A DNA stretch of 64,000 nt from Sphingomonas sp. GTDB taxonomy: Bacteria > Pseudomonadota > Alphaproteobacteria > Sphingomonadales > Sphingomonadaceae. This document shows positions 38,045-47,041 of the stretch, one piece after another. Position 1 is the first letter of the stretch. Every line of letters begins with the position of its first letter. The translations under genes and the position numbers were made by a program. The stretch is from positions 62,001-126,000 of the forward strand of contig JAIELC010000032.1 of the NCBI GenBank assembly GCA_019753375.1, in the 5' to 3' direction. A model generated the notes under the pieces. That model saw only the letters and a program-made list of their open reading frames with translations, was not told the origin of the DNA and searched no databases.

Positions 38045-38794
38045 GTGTCTGTAATCCATGCTCTGGCGAACCCCGCGCGGTTCTTGAAAATTGCTCGCCC
38101 GCTGACGCCGATTCTGTTCTGGACCGGTGTGCTCCTGATCGCGATCGGGGTATGGGCCGGGTTGACCCAGACACCGCCCGATTATCTGCAGGGCGAAACG
38201 GTTCGCATTCTGTACATTCATGTCCCCACGGCATGGCTTGGTATGGCGGGATGGAGCGGGATTGCTGTTTCCAGCCTGATTTATCTTGTCTGGCGGCATC
38301 CGCTCGCGGCCGTGGCGGCCCGCGCAATTGCGATGCCGGGGGCAATGTTCGCCGCGCTTTGCTTGGCCACCGGATCAATCTGGGGGCGTCCGACCTGGGG
38401 CACATATTGGCAATGGGACGGACGCCTGACATCGATGCTGCTGCTGTTCTTTGTCTATCTGGGATATATGGCGCTTGCCCGGGCGGACGCCGATCGCGGG
38501 GGCGACGGACGCATCCCCGCAATTTACGGCATCGCCGGATCGGTGCTGTTGCCGATCATTCGTTATTCGGTCGTCTGGTGGAATACGCTCCATCAGGGGC
38601 AAAGCATCGGCCTGACCAAATCGACGATCGACAGCACCTTGCTATGGCCATTGTGGTACACGCTCGGCGGGTTCACGCTCTTTTTTGCCGCTATCGTCAT
38701 CATGCGGATGCGCGCAATGCTGGCGACCGCGCGGATAGAGGCGCGGATGCGTCGCATGGCGGCGACCAGCGATTTCGCAACGGAGAGTAATTGA
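38045..38794 (+). CDS. ccmC: Cytochrome c maturation haem exporter protein CcmC
   Basis: The product has six membrane helices and the tryptophan-rich WWD-type haem-handling loop WGRPTWGTYWQWDGRLTS with flanking histidines (ILYIHVPTAWLGMAGW and SVVWWNTLHQGQS), as in CcmC. It loads haem on CcmE. ATG is absent; GTG 38045 gives MSVIHALANPARFLK, the usual N-terminus, while the ORF track starts at TTG 38015. The start choice remains uncertain. TGATG overlaps ccmD. Confidence 0.9.
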   Translation: MSVIHALANPARFLKIARPLTPILFWTGVLLIAIGVWAGLTQTPPDYLQGETVRILYIHVPTAWLGMAGWSGIAVSSLIYLVWRHPLAAVAARAIAMPGAMFAALCLATGSIWGRPTWGTYWQWDGRLTSMLLLFFVYLGYMALARADADRGGDGRIPAIYGIAGSVLLPIIRYSVVWWNTLHQGQSIGLTKSTIDSTLLWPLWYTLGGFTLFFAAIVIMRMRAMLATARIEARMRRMAATSDFATESN

Positions 38795-38907
38795 TGAACC
38801 CCTGGCCCTTTGTAACCGCGGCCTATGTATTGACGCTGGTCGCGTCGGCAGGGATCGCGCTGATCAGCTGGCTGTCGATGCGTGCGGCGGAAAAGCGGTC
38901 GTCATGA
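38794..38907 (+). CDS. ccmD: Haem exporter protein CcmD
   Basis: A 37-residue single-helix protein absent from the ORF track: MNPWPFVTAAYVLTLVASAG continues through a helix to a short basic end. Its position between ccmC (TGATG overlap) and ccmE (ATGA overlap), the single N-terminal helix and positive C-terminus fit CcmD, which binds CcmC/CcmE and helps release holo-CcmE. Confidence 0.88.
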   Translation: MNPWPFVTAAYVLTLVASAGIALISWLSMRAAEKRSS

Positions 38908-39338
38908 AGGCAAAACATCAACGACTGGTGCTGGCGTTATTGGCGGTCGGCGCGATTGCCGGGGCCAGCGGTCTGGCGCTGTCCGCGTTGAAGGATCAGG
39001 CATCGTTTTTCTTCGCGCCCGGTGATGTGAAGAAAGACGGATTGCCGCTTGGCAAGTCGGTGCGGCTGGGCGGCATGGTTGAGGGCGGATCGATCAAGCG
39101 TCAGCCCGACGGGGTTTCGATCCAGTTTATCGTCACTGATGGCAAGGCAACCGTGCCAGTCAGTTTCCGGGGGGTAACCCCTGATCTTTTCAAGGAAAAG
39201 TCGGGCGTCGTTGCCGAGGGCCAGTTCCGGCCTGATGGCAGCTTTGTTGCCGATAATCTGCTCGCCAAACATGATGAGCGGTACATGCCGCCGCAAATGG
39301 CGGGCAAGATGCATGAGACGAAAACGCTGCAACAATGA
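38904..39338 (+). CDS. ccmE: Cytochrome c maturation haem chaperone CcmE
   Basis: A 144-residue periplasmic haem chaperone with an N-terminal anchor (LVLALLAVGAIAGASGLAL) and OB-fold domain. The haem-binding histidine lies in LLAKHDERYMPPQM, the invariant HxxxY signature. It receives haem from CcmC and passes it to CcmF. Coupled by overlap to both neighbours. Confidence 0.95.
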   Translation: MKAKHQRLVLALLAVGAIAGASGLALSALKDQASFFFAPGDVKKDGLPLGKSVRLGGMVEGGSIKRQPDGVSIQFIVTDGKATVPVSFRGVTPDLFKEKSGVVAEGQFRPDGSFVADNLLAKHDERYMPPQMAGKMHETKTLQQ

Positions 39339-41278
39339 TTGCTGAAGCGGGGCTCGCCGCACTCTGGTTCGCAGCTGCTTTGGCGGCATTGCAATTGATC
39401 CTCGCAGCCGTTGGGGTTGCGAGGGATCAGCACGATGCGATGCGGGCCGTACGGCCGATCGCGATTGTGCAGGGGCTGCTTGCTGCAGCGGCGATGCTGC
39501 TGCTCATCGCCGTGTTTGTCCGGTCGGACATGTCGGTGCTGTTGGTGGCTGAAAACAGCCATTCGGCCAAGCCGCTGATCTACAAGATCGCCGGGACCTG
39601 GGGCAATCACGAAGGCTCGATGCTGCTCTGGGTCACCATCTTGGGACTGGCGGGGGGCGCGGTTGCGATTCTGGAACATCGTCTGGACCAGCGCACCCTG
39701 ATCGCGACGCTGGGCGCGCAGGCATCAATTGCGCTTGGATTCTATGCATTTCTGCTGTTTTCTTCAAACCCATTCACGCGAATTACGCCACCGCCAGCAG
39801 ACGGTAATGGTCTGAATCCGCTACTCCAGGACCCCGGTTTGGCGTTCCATCCACCGACACTTTACATCGGCTATGTCGGGATATCGGTTGCGTTCTCGTT
39901 CGCGGTCGGCGCGATGGTCACGCGTGATGTGGGCCCTGCCTTTGCCCGCGCGATGCGACCCTGGGTGCTGGGCGCGTGGGTGTTCCTGACGCTTGGCATA
40001 ACTGCGGGCAGCTACTGGTCCTATTACATCCTTGGCTGGGGGGGGTGGTGGTTCTGGGACCCGGTGGAAAATGCCTCATTGATGCCATGGCTGGCGGCAA
40101 CGGCGCTGCTCCATTCGGTAACGGTGCTGGCGACGCGCGACGGCCTGCGGGCCTGGACGATCATGCTCGCCGTGGTAGCCTTTTCCATGTCGATGGTGGG
40201 GACGTTTCTGGTCCGGTCGGGCATTTTGACCAGTGTCCATTCGTTTGCGGTCGACCCCAAGCGCGGGGCGTTCATCCTTGCGCTGCTGGCGATTTACATC
40301 GGCGGTGCGATGACATTGTTTGCGCTAAGGGTCAGCACCATTCGCGCGGGATCAACCTTTGAACTGGTCAGCCGGGAAGGTGCGCTGGTTGCCAACAATC
40401 TGTTGCTTTCGGTCATCCTTGGCATCGTGCTGATCGGCACGCTGTACCCCATCGTCGCGGCCGGCATGGGGGTCCAGCTATCGGTGGGGCCGCCCTTCTT
40501 TGACAAAACGACCGGTCCGATTGCGCTGGTGCTGTTTGCGATTATGGCCGCTGGCCCGCTGATCCGATGGCGACGCGATGGCATTAACCCGCTGACCCAG
40601 CGCATGACCATCCCGATTGCGGTGACGACGTTTGCGCTGGCCAGCCTGATTGCGTTGGTCCCGTCGATGCCGCTGATGCCAATGTTGGGGCTGGCAATCG
40701 CGCCCGGCCTGGCGGTGGCGAGCGTGGCGCCGCTGTGGAAGCGGGATCTGCGCCGGACGCCCTTGTTCACTTATGGCATGGTGATCGCACATCTGGGCAT
40801 TGCGGTCAGCGTCGCGGGCATGGCGTGCGAAACGGCCTTTACCAAAGAAACGCTGGTGGCGGCTTCGGTGGGCGAGGCGAAGCGGGTTGGTCCCTATCAG
40901 GTAACATTGGAAGGGATTACGCCAATCGTCGGCCCCAACTGGACCGCCCTGCAAGCAACGTTGCTGGTCAACCAAATTGGCAGCAACGGCGAGCCTGCCG
41001 GTACCGCGTTCCGCTTATATCCCCAGTCGCGTTATTTCGCCAACCCGGTCACCACGACCAGTGAATCGGCGATTGCGACCCGGGCTGGCGGCCAGCTTTA
41101 CACCGTGCTCGGCCAGCCTGCTGATGATGGCCGCTGGCAATTGCGGCTATGGTGGAAACCATTTGTGACGTTGATCTGGCTGGGTGGAATCTTGGTCGCA
41201 TTCGGCGGCACCCTGTCGTTGCTTGGCCGCATCCGGCGTGAAGCCCGCACGACCCAGCGTGTGGCCGTGCCAGCATGA
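39335..41278 (+). CDS. ccmF: Cytochrome c haem lyase subunit CcmF
   Basis: A 647-residue multi-pass membrane protein of normal CcmF length. The WWD domain reads WSYYILGWGGWWFWDPVENA, followed by ASLMPWLAATALLHSV, with further conserved residues at GTWGNHEGSMLLWVTI. It catalyses haem attachment to CxxCH cysteines with CcmH/I. ATGA overlaps at both ends confirm the operon order. Confidence 0.96.
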   Translation: MIAEAGLAALWFAAALAALQLILAAVGVARDQHDAMRAVRPIAIVQGLLAAAAMLLLIAVFVRSDMSVLLVAENSHSAKPLIYKIAGTWGNHEGSMLLWVTILGLAGGAVAILEHRLDQRTLIATLGAQASIALGFYAFLLFSSNPFTRITPPPADGNGLNPLLQDPGLAFHPPTLYIGYVGISVAFSFAVGAMVTRDVGPAFARAMRPWVLGAWVFLTLGITAGSYWSYYILGWGGWWFWDPVENASLMPWLAATALLHSVTVLATRDGLRAWTIMLAVVAFSMSMVGTFLVRSGILTSVHSFAVDPKRGAFILALLAIYIGGAMTLFALRVSTIRAGSTFELVSREGALVANNLLLSVILGIVLIGTLYPIVAAGMGVQLSVGPPFFDKTTGPIALVLFAIMAAGPLIRWRRDGINPLTQRMTIPIAVTTFALASLIALVPSMPLMPMLGLAIAPGLAVASVAPLWKRDLRRTPLFTYGMVIAHLGIAVSVAGMACETAFTKETLVAASVGEAKRVGPYQVTLEGITPIVGPNWTALQATLLVNQIGSNGEPAGTAFRLYPQSRYFANPVTTTSESAIATRAGGQLYTVLGQPADDGRWQLRLWWKPFVTLIWLGGILVAFGGTLSLLGRIRREARTTQRVAVPA

Positions 41279-41802
41279 GGCGGGCGCTTATCTGGCTGCC
41301 GCTGGGATTGTTTGCGGTCCTGTTTGCCGTGATCGGCTTTGGATTGCTCAAGCCGGCTGACCGCACTGTTCATTCCGCAATGATTGGGCGCCCACTTCCG
41401 GCATTTGCACTGGCCCCGATGGTTCCGTCAAAGCCCGGATTGTCGACTGCCGCCTTTAAGCAAGGCAAGTCGCGGCTGCTCAATGTTTTTGCGAGCTGGT
41501 GCATCCCCTGCATTGCCGAAGCGCGGCAACTGGCGCGTTTGAAACAGATGGGCATTACGATCGATGCCGTGGCGATCCGCGATACACCTCGCGACGTCCA
41601 GGACTTTCTCAGTCGTTATGGCGATCCATATGCCAGCATCGGCAATGATCCGGATAGCTCGATCCAGTTGGCGCTTGGATCGTCCGGCGTTCCGGAAACC
41701 TTTGTGATCGATGGGCAGGGCAGGATATTGCTCCAGCATATCGGCGAAATTCGCGCCGAAGATGTCGATGAGATCGCCGCGTTGATCAGGAGGGGCGCAT
41801 GA
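41275..41802 (+). CDS. ccmG: Thiol:disulfide interchange protein CcmG/DsbE
   Basis: A 175-residue membrane-anchored thioredoxin-fold protein. The N-terminal helix LIWLPLGLFAVLFAVIGFGLL is followed by a periplasmic domain with active site FASWCIPCIAEAR. It reduces the cysteines of apocytochrome c through CcmH. The C-terminal GVPETFVIDGQGRI is the usual cis-proline region. Confidence 0.95.
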   Translation: MRRALIWLPLGLFAVLFAVIGFGLLKPADRTVHSAMIGRPLPAFALAPMVPSKPGLSTAAFKQGKSRLLNVFASWCIPCIAEARQLARLKQMGITIDAVAIRDTPRDVQDFLSRYGDPYASIGNDPDSSIQLALGSSGVPETFVIDGQGRILLQHIGEIRAEDVDEIAALIRRGA

Positions 41803-42215
41803 AGCGGCTTGGCCTGATCCTGCTGATGATCGTCGCCATGCCGACCTTGGCCATTGCCGATTCGCGGCTGCCGCCGGCTGATATGGCCTACACCCAATTG
41901 CCCGATCCGACTCAGGAAGCGGAGGCCAAGGCACTGATGACGACACTGCGCTGTGTCGTTTGTCAGGGGCAATCGATCGCAGATTCAGATGCCGAAATGG
42001 CGGGCGACATGCGATCGCTGGTGCGCAAACGGATTGCGGCTGGCGAAAAGCCGCAGGCGGTTCGCGCCTGGCTGATCGAACGCTATGGCAATTATGTAAC
42101 CTATGATCCGCCGCTGAGCGGCGTAACCGCGCCGTTGTGGATTGCCCCCTTGCTGCTGCTCGGTCTTGGGACGTGGATTGCGCGCGCCAGTTTCAAACGG
42201 CGAGTGCAGCGCTGA
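41799..42215 (+). CDS. ccmH: Cytochrome c maturation protein CcmH (CcmL)
   Basis: A 138-residue periplasmic protein with N-terminal signal, the LRCVVCQGQSIADSDAEMA redox motif and a C-terminal membrane helix. It forms the apocytochrome-binding and reduction arm of the haem lyase. Here it is the short form, with the TPR part encoded by the next gene, as in bacteria with separate CcmH and CcmI. Four-base overlap with ccmG. Confidence 0.95.
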   Translation: MKRLGLILLMIVAMPTLAIADSRLPPADMAYTQLPDPTQEAEAKALMTTLRCVVCQGQSIADSDAEMAGDMRSLVRKRIAAGEKPQAVRAWLIERYGNYVTYDPPLSGVTAPLWIAPLLLLGLGTWIARASFKRRVQR

Positions 42216-42856
42216 TGGGCTGGGTTGTCCTTATTCTGCTTGGACTGGCCGTCGCTGCAGGGCTGTGGCTGCTTGGTGTGCCGCGCCTTCTTTGGACCAG
42301 CGTGGGTGCCGCGCTGATGCTTGCTGCCACCGGCTATGTTCTGCAGGGCAGCCCGGATGTCGCCGAACATGCGGCAACGCCGGCAACCGAATCGGTCAGG
42401 ATTGATGCCGACGATATCGAGTTGCGCGATGAAATGTTCGGCACCTTTCATAATGGCATTTCCTATCTCGGCGCCGCCGATGCGTTGATCCGCGCGGGGC
42501 AGCCGCGGACCGCCGCCCAGGCCGCGCTGGGCGGCGTCCGCCGCTATCCTAATAATGCCGCGTTATGGACCGAACTGGGAAGCACGCTGTCGGCCAGCGA
42601 TGGCGGCGCGGTGTCGCCCAGCGCCTTATTCGCCTTCACGCAAGCGAAGCGCCTGGCACCCGGACATCCCGCGCCCTATTATTTTCTGGGCCTCGCCTAT
42701 CTGTCCGGCGGGCAATTGCAGGCCGCGCGTGACCAGTGGACCAGGGCGTTGCGGTTAACGCCCGCCAATGCAGCCTATCGCGGCAAGATCATCGAACGAC
42801 TGCAATTGATTGATCAGTTCATCCAGATGAATAGTCAGGCCGCGCCGGCAGGCTGA
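42215..42856 (+). CDS. ccmI: TPR-containing cytochrome c maturation protein CcmI-like
   Basis: A 213-residue protein with two N-terminal membrane helices (VVLILLGLAVAAGLWLL and LLWTSVGAALMLAATGYVL) and tetratricopeptide-type repeats, for example RTAAQAALGGVRRYPNNAAL and HPAPYYFLGLAYLSGGQLQ. CcmI/NrfG-like subunits hold the C-terminal helix of apocytochrome c. ATG 42215 overlaps the ccmH stop; the track start at 42137 lies inside ccmH. Last gene of the operon. Confidence 0.85.
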   Translation: MGWVVLILLGLAVAAGLWLLGVPRLLWTSVGAALMLAATGYVLQGSPDVAEHAATPATESVRIDADDIELRDEMFGTFHNGISYLGAADALIRAGQPRTAAQAALGGVRRYPNNAALWTELGSTLSASDGGAVSPSALFAFTQAKRLAPGHPAPYYFLGLAYLSGGQLQAARDQWTRALRLTPANAAYRGKIIERLQLIDQFIQMNSQAAPAG

Positions 42857-42859
42857 CCA

Positions 42860-43651
42860 TCAGCGAACGACGACGCGCGTGTACAAATGCCAGGTCGCAT
42901 AGCCGAGCCAGGGCAGCACAACCGCAAGGCCGATCCCTGCGGGCATAGTGCCCAACGCCAGCAGCGCAGCGATCCGCATCCCCCAACCCATCATCGCGCC
43001 TGCGTTTTCACGCGCCGCCTTTACCGACGTGCGGACCGCCGTCAGCGCATCGACGGGTTTGTCGACCACCATCGGAAACGACATCGCGCTTGTCACCAGC
43101 GTGACGACGGCAAAGCCGAGTCCGACCAGATTCCCAATCAGGATCAGCGCCCAGCCTTCGCTGGTGGTGAATAGGCGGCCGGCAATGTCACTGACATGGA
43201 TCGGTTCGAGCCCGGTAAAGACGAGAACATAAATCAGATAAGCGGCGATCAGCCAGCCGACGAACAGACCGGCTAGCCCGATGGTGAGGACGGCGAGCGG
43301 GACGCGGCTGCGCCCCTGCAACGGATCAAGAAAATGCCACCAGCTGGCATCGAGATGCTCTTCACGCCGGCGGGCGAGTTCATAAAATCCGCTGGCGACG
43401 GCGGGCCCGGCAATGGAAAGTCCGGCGACAAGCGGAAAGAGTAACGGCAGCAGCGGATCGTTGACCGTCACATAGATCGCGGTCAGGCAGATGATAGGAT
43501 AAAGCAGCCCGGCAAAGATCAGGTCGCCGCGCTTTGCCCGGAAATCCTTCCACCCTTCGGCCAGTGCCCAATTGAGATCCGCAGTGCCGATCTTGCGAAT
43601 ATCGGGCAGCGTTATGGCATGGGGAATGGCGGTGGCACCCAGCGTTGGCAT
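42860..43651 (-). CDS. DUF2189 domain-containing membrane protein
   Basis: A 263-residue protein with about six membrane helices. The N-terminal part ADLNWALAEGWKDFRAKRGD and the ASGFYELARRREEHLDASWW segment match DUF2189, a family of unknown function. It often occurs near cytochrome and photosynthesis genes in Alphaproteobacteria. It converges on ccmI with four bases between. Confidence 0.85.
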   Translation of the reverse strand: MPTLGATAIPHAITLPDIRKIGTADLNWALAEGWKDFRAKRGDLIFAGLLYPIICLTAIYVTVNDPLLPLLFPLVAGLSIAGPAVASGFYELARRREEHLDASWWHFLDPLQGRSRVPLAVLTIGLAGLFVGWLIAAYLIYVLVFTGLEPIHVSDIAGRLFTTSEGWALILIGNLVGLGFAVVTLVTSAMSFPMVVDKPVDALTAVRTSVKAARENAGAMMGWGMRIAALLALGTMPAGIGLAVVLPWLGYATWHLYTRVVVR

Positions 43652-43737
43652 GGCGGCTTTCCTTTCAGGCGTTCGGCATCATGATCCTCTTCATCAACGA
43701 CCTTATTCTACACGCGAACTGCGCCGTTCCCAAATGG

Positions 43738-44232
43738 CTAGACCTTGCCAAACGGCTGGTTGAGCCGGACGATCGTCCAGTTGAGGAACGCGGCAAAGCT
43801 GACCCAGGCAAGATAGGGCAGGATGAGCAGGCTTGCCTGGTGCGAAATCTGCCACAGCACCAGCACCATCGAGACCAGCGATCCCCACAGGAAAATGACT
43901 TCGACCAATGCCCAGTCGGGGCGCCGGAGCGTGAAGAATAACGGACTCCACGCGAAGTGGAACACGCCGTTGACCAAAAAGAGGGTGACGACGGCTGTCC
44001 GCTCCATCTCGGTATGCGCGGCATACCAGGCAATGATCGCGGCCCAGGCGGCAAGCCCCAGAATGATTGTCCATGCCGGCCCAAACAGCCAATCGGGCGG
44101 CTGCCATGAGGGTTTCTTCAGCTTTCTATACCACGGGCCGATGGTCGTCATGAATCCGCCCACACCACCGAGAATGACGGCCCAGGCGATGCCTGCAATG
44201 ACTGGAATTGGCATAGAGTTACTGGTGCCCAT
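43738..44232 (-). CDS. tspO: TspO/MBR family tryptophan-rich sensory protein
   Basis: A 164-residue five-helix membrane protein. Family signatures are WYRKLKKPSWQPPDWLFGPA and the many tryptophans and the FHFAWSPLFF segment. TspO binds porphyrins and in Rhodobacter represses photopigment genes with oxygen and light response. ATG 44232 (MGTSNS) or 44214 are possible; the track start at 44295 overlaps bchI. It is divergent from bchI across about 35 bases that hold a PpsR-type box. Confidence 0.92.
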   Translation of the reverse strand: MGTSNSMPIPVIAGIAWAVILGGVGGFMTTIGPWYRKLKKPSWQPPDWLFGPAWTIILGLAAWAAIIAWYAAHTEMERTAVVTLFLVNGVFHFAWSPLFFTLRRPDWALVEVIFLWGSLVSMVLVLWQISHQASLLILPYLAWVSFAAFLNWTIVRLNQPFGKV

Positions 44233-44241
44233 CTTGTGGAG

Positions 44242-44259
44242 TGTCCAACGCATGTTACA
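44242..44259. promoter_or_regulatory. PpsR/CrtJ-type box between tspO and bchI
   Basis: TGTCCAACGCATGTTACA fits the TGT-N12-ACA consensus of the PpsR/CrtJ repressor. It lies in the 35-base gap between divergent tspO and bchI, 8 bases before the bchI start. A lone TGT-N12-ACA is expected about once per 4 kb by chance, but its location and the TGTC half-site favour a real one. Confidence 0.55.
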
Positions 44260-44267
44260 CGGGATGC

Positions 44268-45278
44268 ATGCGTCTTTCCTTCCCATACACTGCAATCGTC
44301 GGTCAGGACGAGATGAAACTGGCCCTGCTGCTGGCGGCCGTGGATGCCCGGATCGGCGGGGTCATGGTTTTTGGCGATCGGGGCACCGGCAAATCGACCG
44401 CCGTTCGTGCGCTCGCTGGCCTGTTGCCGCCGATTCCGGTTGTTGCGGGCTGCCGGTACAACTGCAATCCGGGAACCGGCGATCGCTGCCCGGCGCCCGA
44501 ACTGCACAAGCCCGGCAAGGCCGCGACCATGCCGGTGCCGTTCGTCGACCTGCCGTTGGGGGCAACCGAGGATCGGGTAATTGGTGCGCTGGATCTGGAA
44601 CGCGCGCTGGGGGCTGGTGAGAAAGCGTTTGAACCCGGATTGCTGGCACGCGCCAATCGCGGATTCCTCTATATCGATGAGATAAACCTGCTGGAGGATC
44701 ACATCGTTGACCTGTTGCTCGACGTGGCGGCGTCGGGGGAAAACGTCGTCGAACGCGAGGGGCTGAGCATTCGCCATGCTGCCCGGTTCGTGCTGGTCGG
44801 CAGCGGCAACCCGGAAGAAGGTGAGCTTCGCCCGCAATTGCTCGACCGCTTCGGCCTGTCGGTCGAGGTGCGGACGCCCCAGGACCTGAAGCAGCGTGTC
44901 GAGATTTTGAAGCGCTGCGACGCGTTTGAACAGGACGCGCCGCTATTTGTCGAGAAGTGGAAATCGGCAGAACGCAAGACGTTGAAGCGTATCGCCAAAG
45001 GCCGCGATCTCCTGCCATCCGTCGAAATGCCCGATGCCGTTTTGTCGCGAGCGTCGGCATTGTGCATGGCAGTCGGCGCCGACGGGCTGCGCGGCGAACT
45101 AACCCTGATGCGCGCCGGTCGTGCTTTGGCAGCGCTTGACGGTGACACGGTTGTCACGGCCGATCATCTGAAACGAGTGGCACCAATGGCGCTGCGCCAT
45201 CGGCTGCGCCGCAACGTTTTGGACGATACAGGGTCCACCGCGCGGATCGAGCGGGTCCTGTCCGAACAATTCGTATGA
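44268..45278 (+). CDS. bchI: Magnesium chelatase ATPase subunit I
   Basis: A 336-residue AAA+ ATPase with Walker A GDRGTGKSTAVRAL, Walker B YIDEINLLEDHIVD and the insertion signature NVVEREGLSIRHAARFVLVG, then GSGNPEEGELRPQLLDRFGL. With BchD and BchH it inserts magnesium into protoporphyrin IX, the committed bacteriochlorophyll step. The start is ATG 44268 (MRLSFPYTAIVGQ), not 44241, which lies inside the PpsR-type box region. ATGA overlaps bchD. Confidence 0.96.
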   Translation: MRLSFPYTAIVGQDEMKLALLLAAVDARIGGVMVFGDRGTGKSTAVRALAGLLPPIPVVAGCRYNCNPGTGDRCPAPELHKPGKAATMPVPFVDLPLGATEDRVIGALDLERALGAGEKAFEPGLLARANRGFLYIDEINLLEDHIVDLLLDVAASGENVVEREGLSIRHAARFVLVGSGNPEEGELRPQLLDRFGLSVEVRTPQDLKQRVEILKRCDAFEQDAPLFVEKWKSAERKTLKRIAKGRDLLPSVEMPDAVLSRASALCMAVGADGLRGELTLMRAGRALAALDGDTVVTADHLKRVAPMALRHRLRRNVLDDTGSTARIERVLSEQFV

Positions 45279-47017
45279 CGGGACCGCAAGCGGCGGCACC
45301 TGACGCGTGGGATGATGCGGTTCTGGCCGCGCGACTGCTTGCGATTGATCCTGCCGGGCTGGGTGGCATGCTGTTAAGCGGCGGCGACGGGGTTCGCGAC
45401 GAGGTGCTGGCGGCGATGACGGCAGCGATGCCGGATAAGGCAGCGGTCAGACGTATGCCCGCATCGATTGATGATGAACGCCTGCTCGGCGGGATCGATC
45501 TTGGCGCCACCTTGTCGCAGGGCAGGCCGGTATGGCGAAATGGTCTGCTGGCCGAGATCGACGGCGGCGCGCTGATTGTGCCGATGGCCGAGCGGCTGAG
45601 CGAGGGTATTGCTGCCCGGATTGCTGCGGTTCTGGACAATGGCGAAATTCAGGCCGATCGGGGTGGCATTGTCGAGGCGATGCCGACACGCTTTGCGATC
45701 ATGGCATTTGATGACGGCTGCGACGATGACGATGCGGTGCCGATGGTGCTCAGCGAAAGGCTGGCGTTTCGAGTAAATGTATCGGGGGTTAGACCCCGAT
45801 CCCTGCCGGCCATTATACCGGCGCCGTCTGGGCCGGTTGAGCCCGCCAGTGATGACGTCTTAGAAGCGATTACCGCGACGGCGGCCATTCTCGGTATCCA
45901 GTCGATCAGGGCGCCGATCTTTGCGCTGCGGGCAGCCAGGGCCTCGGCAATCATCGCGGGCCGGTTGGAAATAACCGAAGTCGATGTGGCCCTTGCCGCG
46001 CGGCTGGTGCTGGGTCCGCGCGCGACTCAGCTGCCACCGTCGGACGAAGCGCCACCGATCGACGATGAAGACCCGTCGCCGCCACCGTCGCCGCCTTCCG
46101 ATCAGGACGTTGATCAGCGTGCAGAGCCCGAAACCGAACAGGCACCGATGGCCGATGTCGTGCTTGAGGCCGCTCTTGCCAGCCTTCCCAAGGGGCTGCT
46201 CGCCGAAATTGCGCGCGGCGGGCAGCGACGCGGCCCGTCCAGTAAAGGGCGTGGCAAGGGCGAGCGCCGTAAGTCGCCAACCCGCGGTCGCCCGGTTGGC
46301 GTGCGCGCCGGTGTGCCGCGCGGCGGCCTGCGGCTTAGCCTGATCGATACGCTGCGTGCTGCTGCTCCATGGCAAAAGATTCGCGCAGACGGCGGCGAAG
46401 ATCATCGCCGGGTGCGCATCCGCCGCGATGACTTGCGCATCCGCCGTTTTGAAAGCCGTACCGAAGCGACGACAATCTTTGCGGTCGATGCGTCGGGGTC
46501 GTCAGCTCTCGCCCGCCTGGCCGAAGCCAAGGGCGCGGTCGAACTATTGCTCGGCGAAGCCTATGTGAAGCGTGCGCAGGTCGCGTTGGTCGCGTTCCGG
46601 GGGCAGGGTGCCGATGTGCTGTTGCCGCCAACCCGGTCGCTGGTTCGCGCCAAGCGGTCGCTTGCCGATTTGCCGGGTGGCGGCGGGACACCAATTGCGG
46701 CGGGACTGAATGCGGCGCGGGCATTAGCCGACGATGCTCGCAGGCGCGGACGCTCTCCCTTCATTGTCGTTCTGACTGATGGTCGCGCCAATGTTGCGGC
46801 CGATGGCAGCCACAGCCGCGATCAGGCCGACGCCGACGCACTGGCAGCGGCAGGTGCCATTGGTGCGGCGGGCTATAAATGTGCGTTTGTCGATATTTCG
46901 GTCCGCCCAAGGCCCGAAGGCGAATCGCTGGCGGCGGCGATGGGGGCGCGCTATTTGGCTTTGCCGCGCGCCGACGCCACGCAAATGCATGCCGCTGTGA
47001 AAGCTGCCCAGCGATGA
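45275..47017 (+). CDS. bchD: Magnesium chelatase subunit D
   Basis: A 580-residue protein with a degenerate N-terminal AAA+ domain (residues about 1-240), an acidic and proline-rich linker (PPIDDEDPSPPPSPPSDQD), and a C-terminal von Willebrand type A domain with MIDAS DASGSSALARLAEAKGA and the later FIVVLTDGRANVA. This architecture is standard for BchD, which binds BchI hexamers. bchH is not in the window. Confidence 0.95.
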   Translation: MTGPQAAAPDAWDDAVLAARLLAIDPAGLGGMLLSGGDGVRDEVLAAMTAAMPDKAAVRRMPASIDDERLLGGIDLGATLSQGRPVWRNGLLAEIDGGALIVPMAERLSEGIAARIAAVLDNGEIQADRGGIVEAMPTRFAIMAFDDGCDDDDAVPMVLSERLAFRVNVSGVRPRSLPAIIPAPSGPVEPASDDVLEAITATAAILGIQSIRAPIFALRAARASAIIAGRLEITEVDVALAARLVLGPRATQLPPSDEAPPIDDEDPSPPPSPPSDQDVDQRAEPETEQAPMADVVLEAALASLPKGLLAEIARGGQRRGPSSKGRGKGERRKSPTRGRPVGVRAGVPRGGLRLSLIDTLRAAAPWQKIRADGGEDHRRVRIRRDDLRIRRFESRTEATTIFAVDASGSSALARLAEAKGAVELLLGEAYVKRAQVALVAFRGQGADVLLPPTRSLVRAKRSLADLPGGGGTPIAAGLNAARALADDARRRGRSPFIVVLTDGRANVAADGSHSRDQADADALAAAGAIGAAGYKCAFVDISVRPRPEGESLAAAMGARYLALPRADATQMHAAVKAAQR

Positions 47018-47041
47018 CGAAGCCATGATAAGGGTACGACC

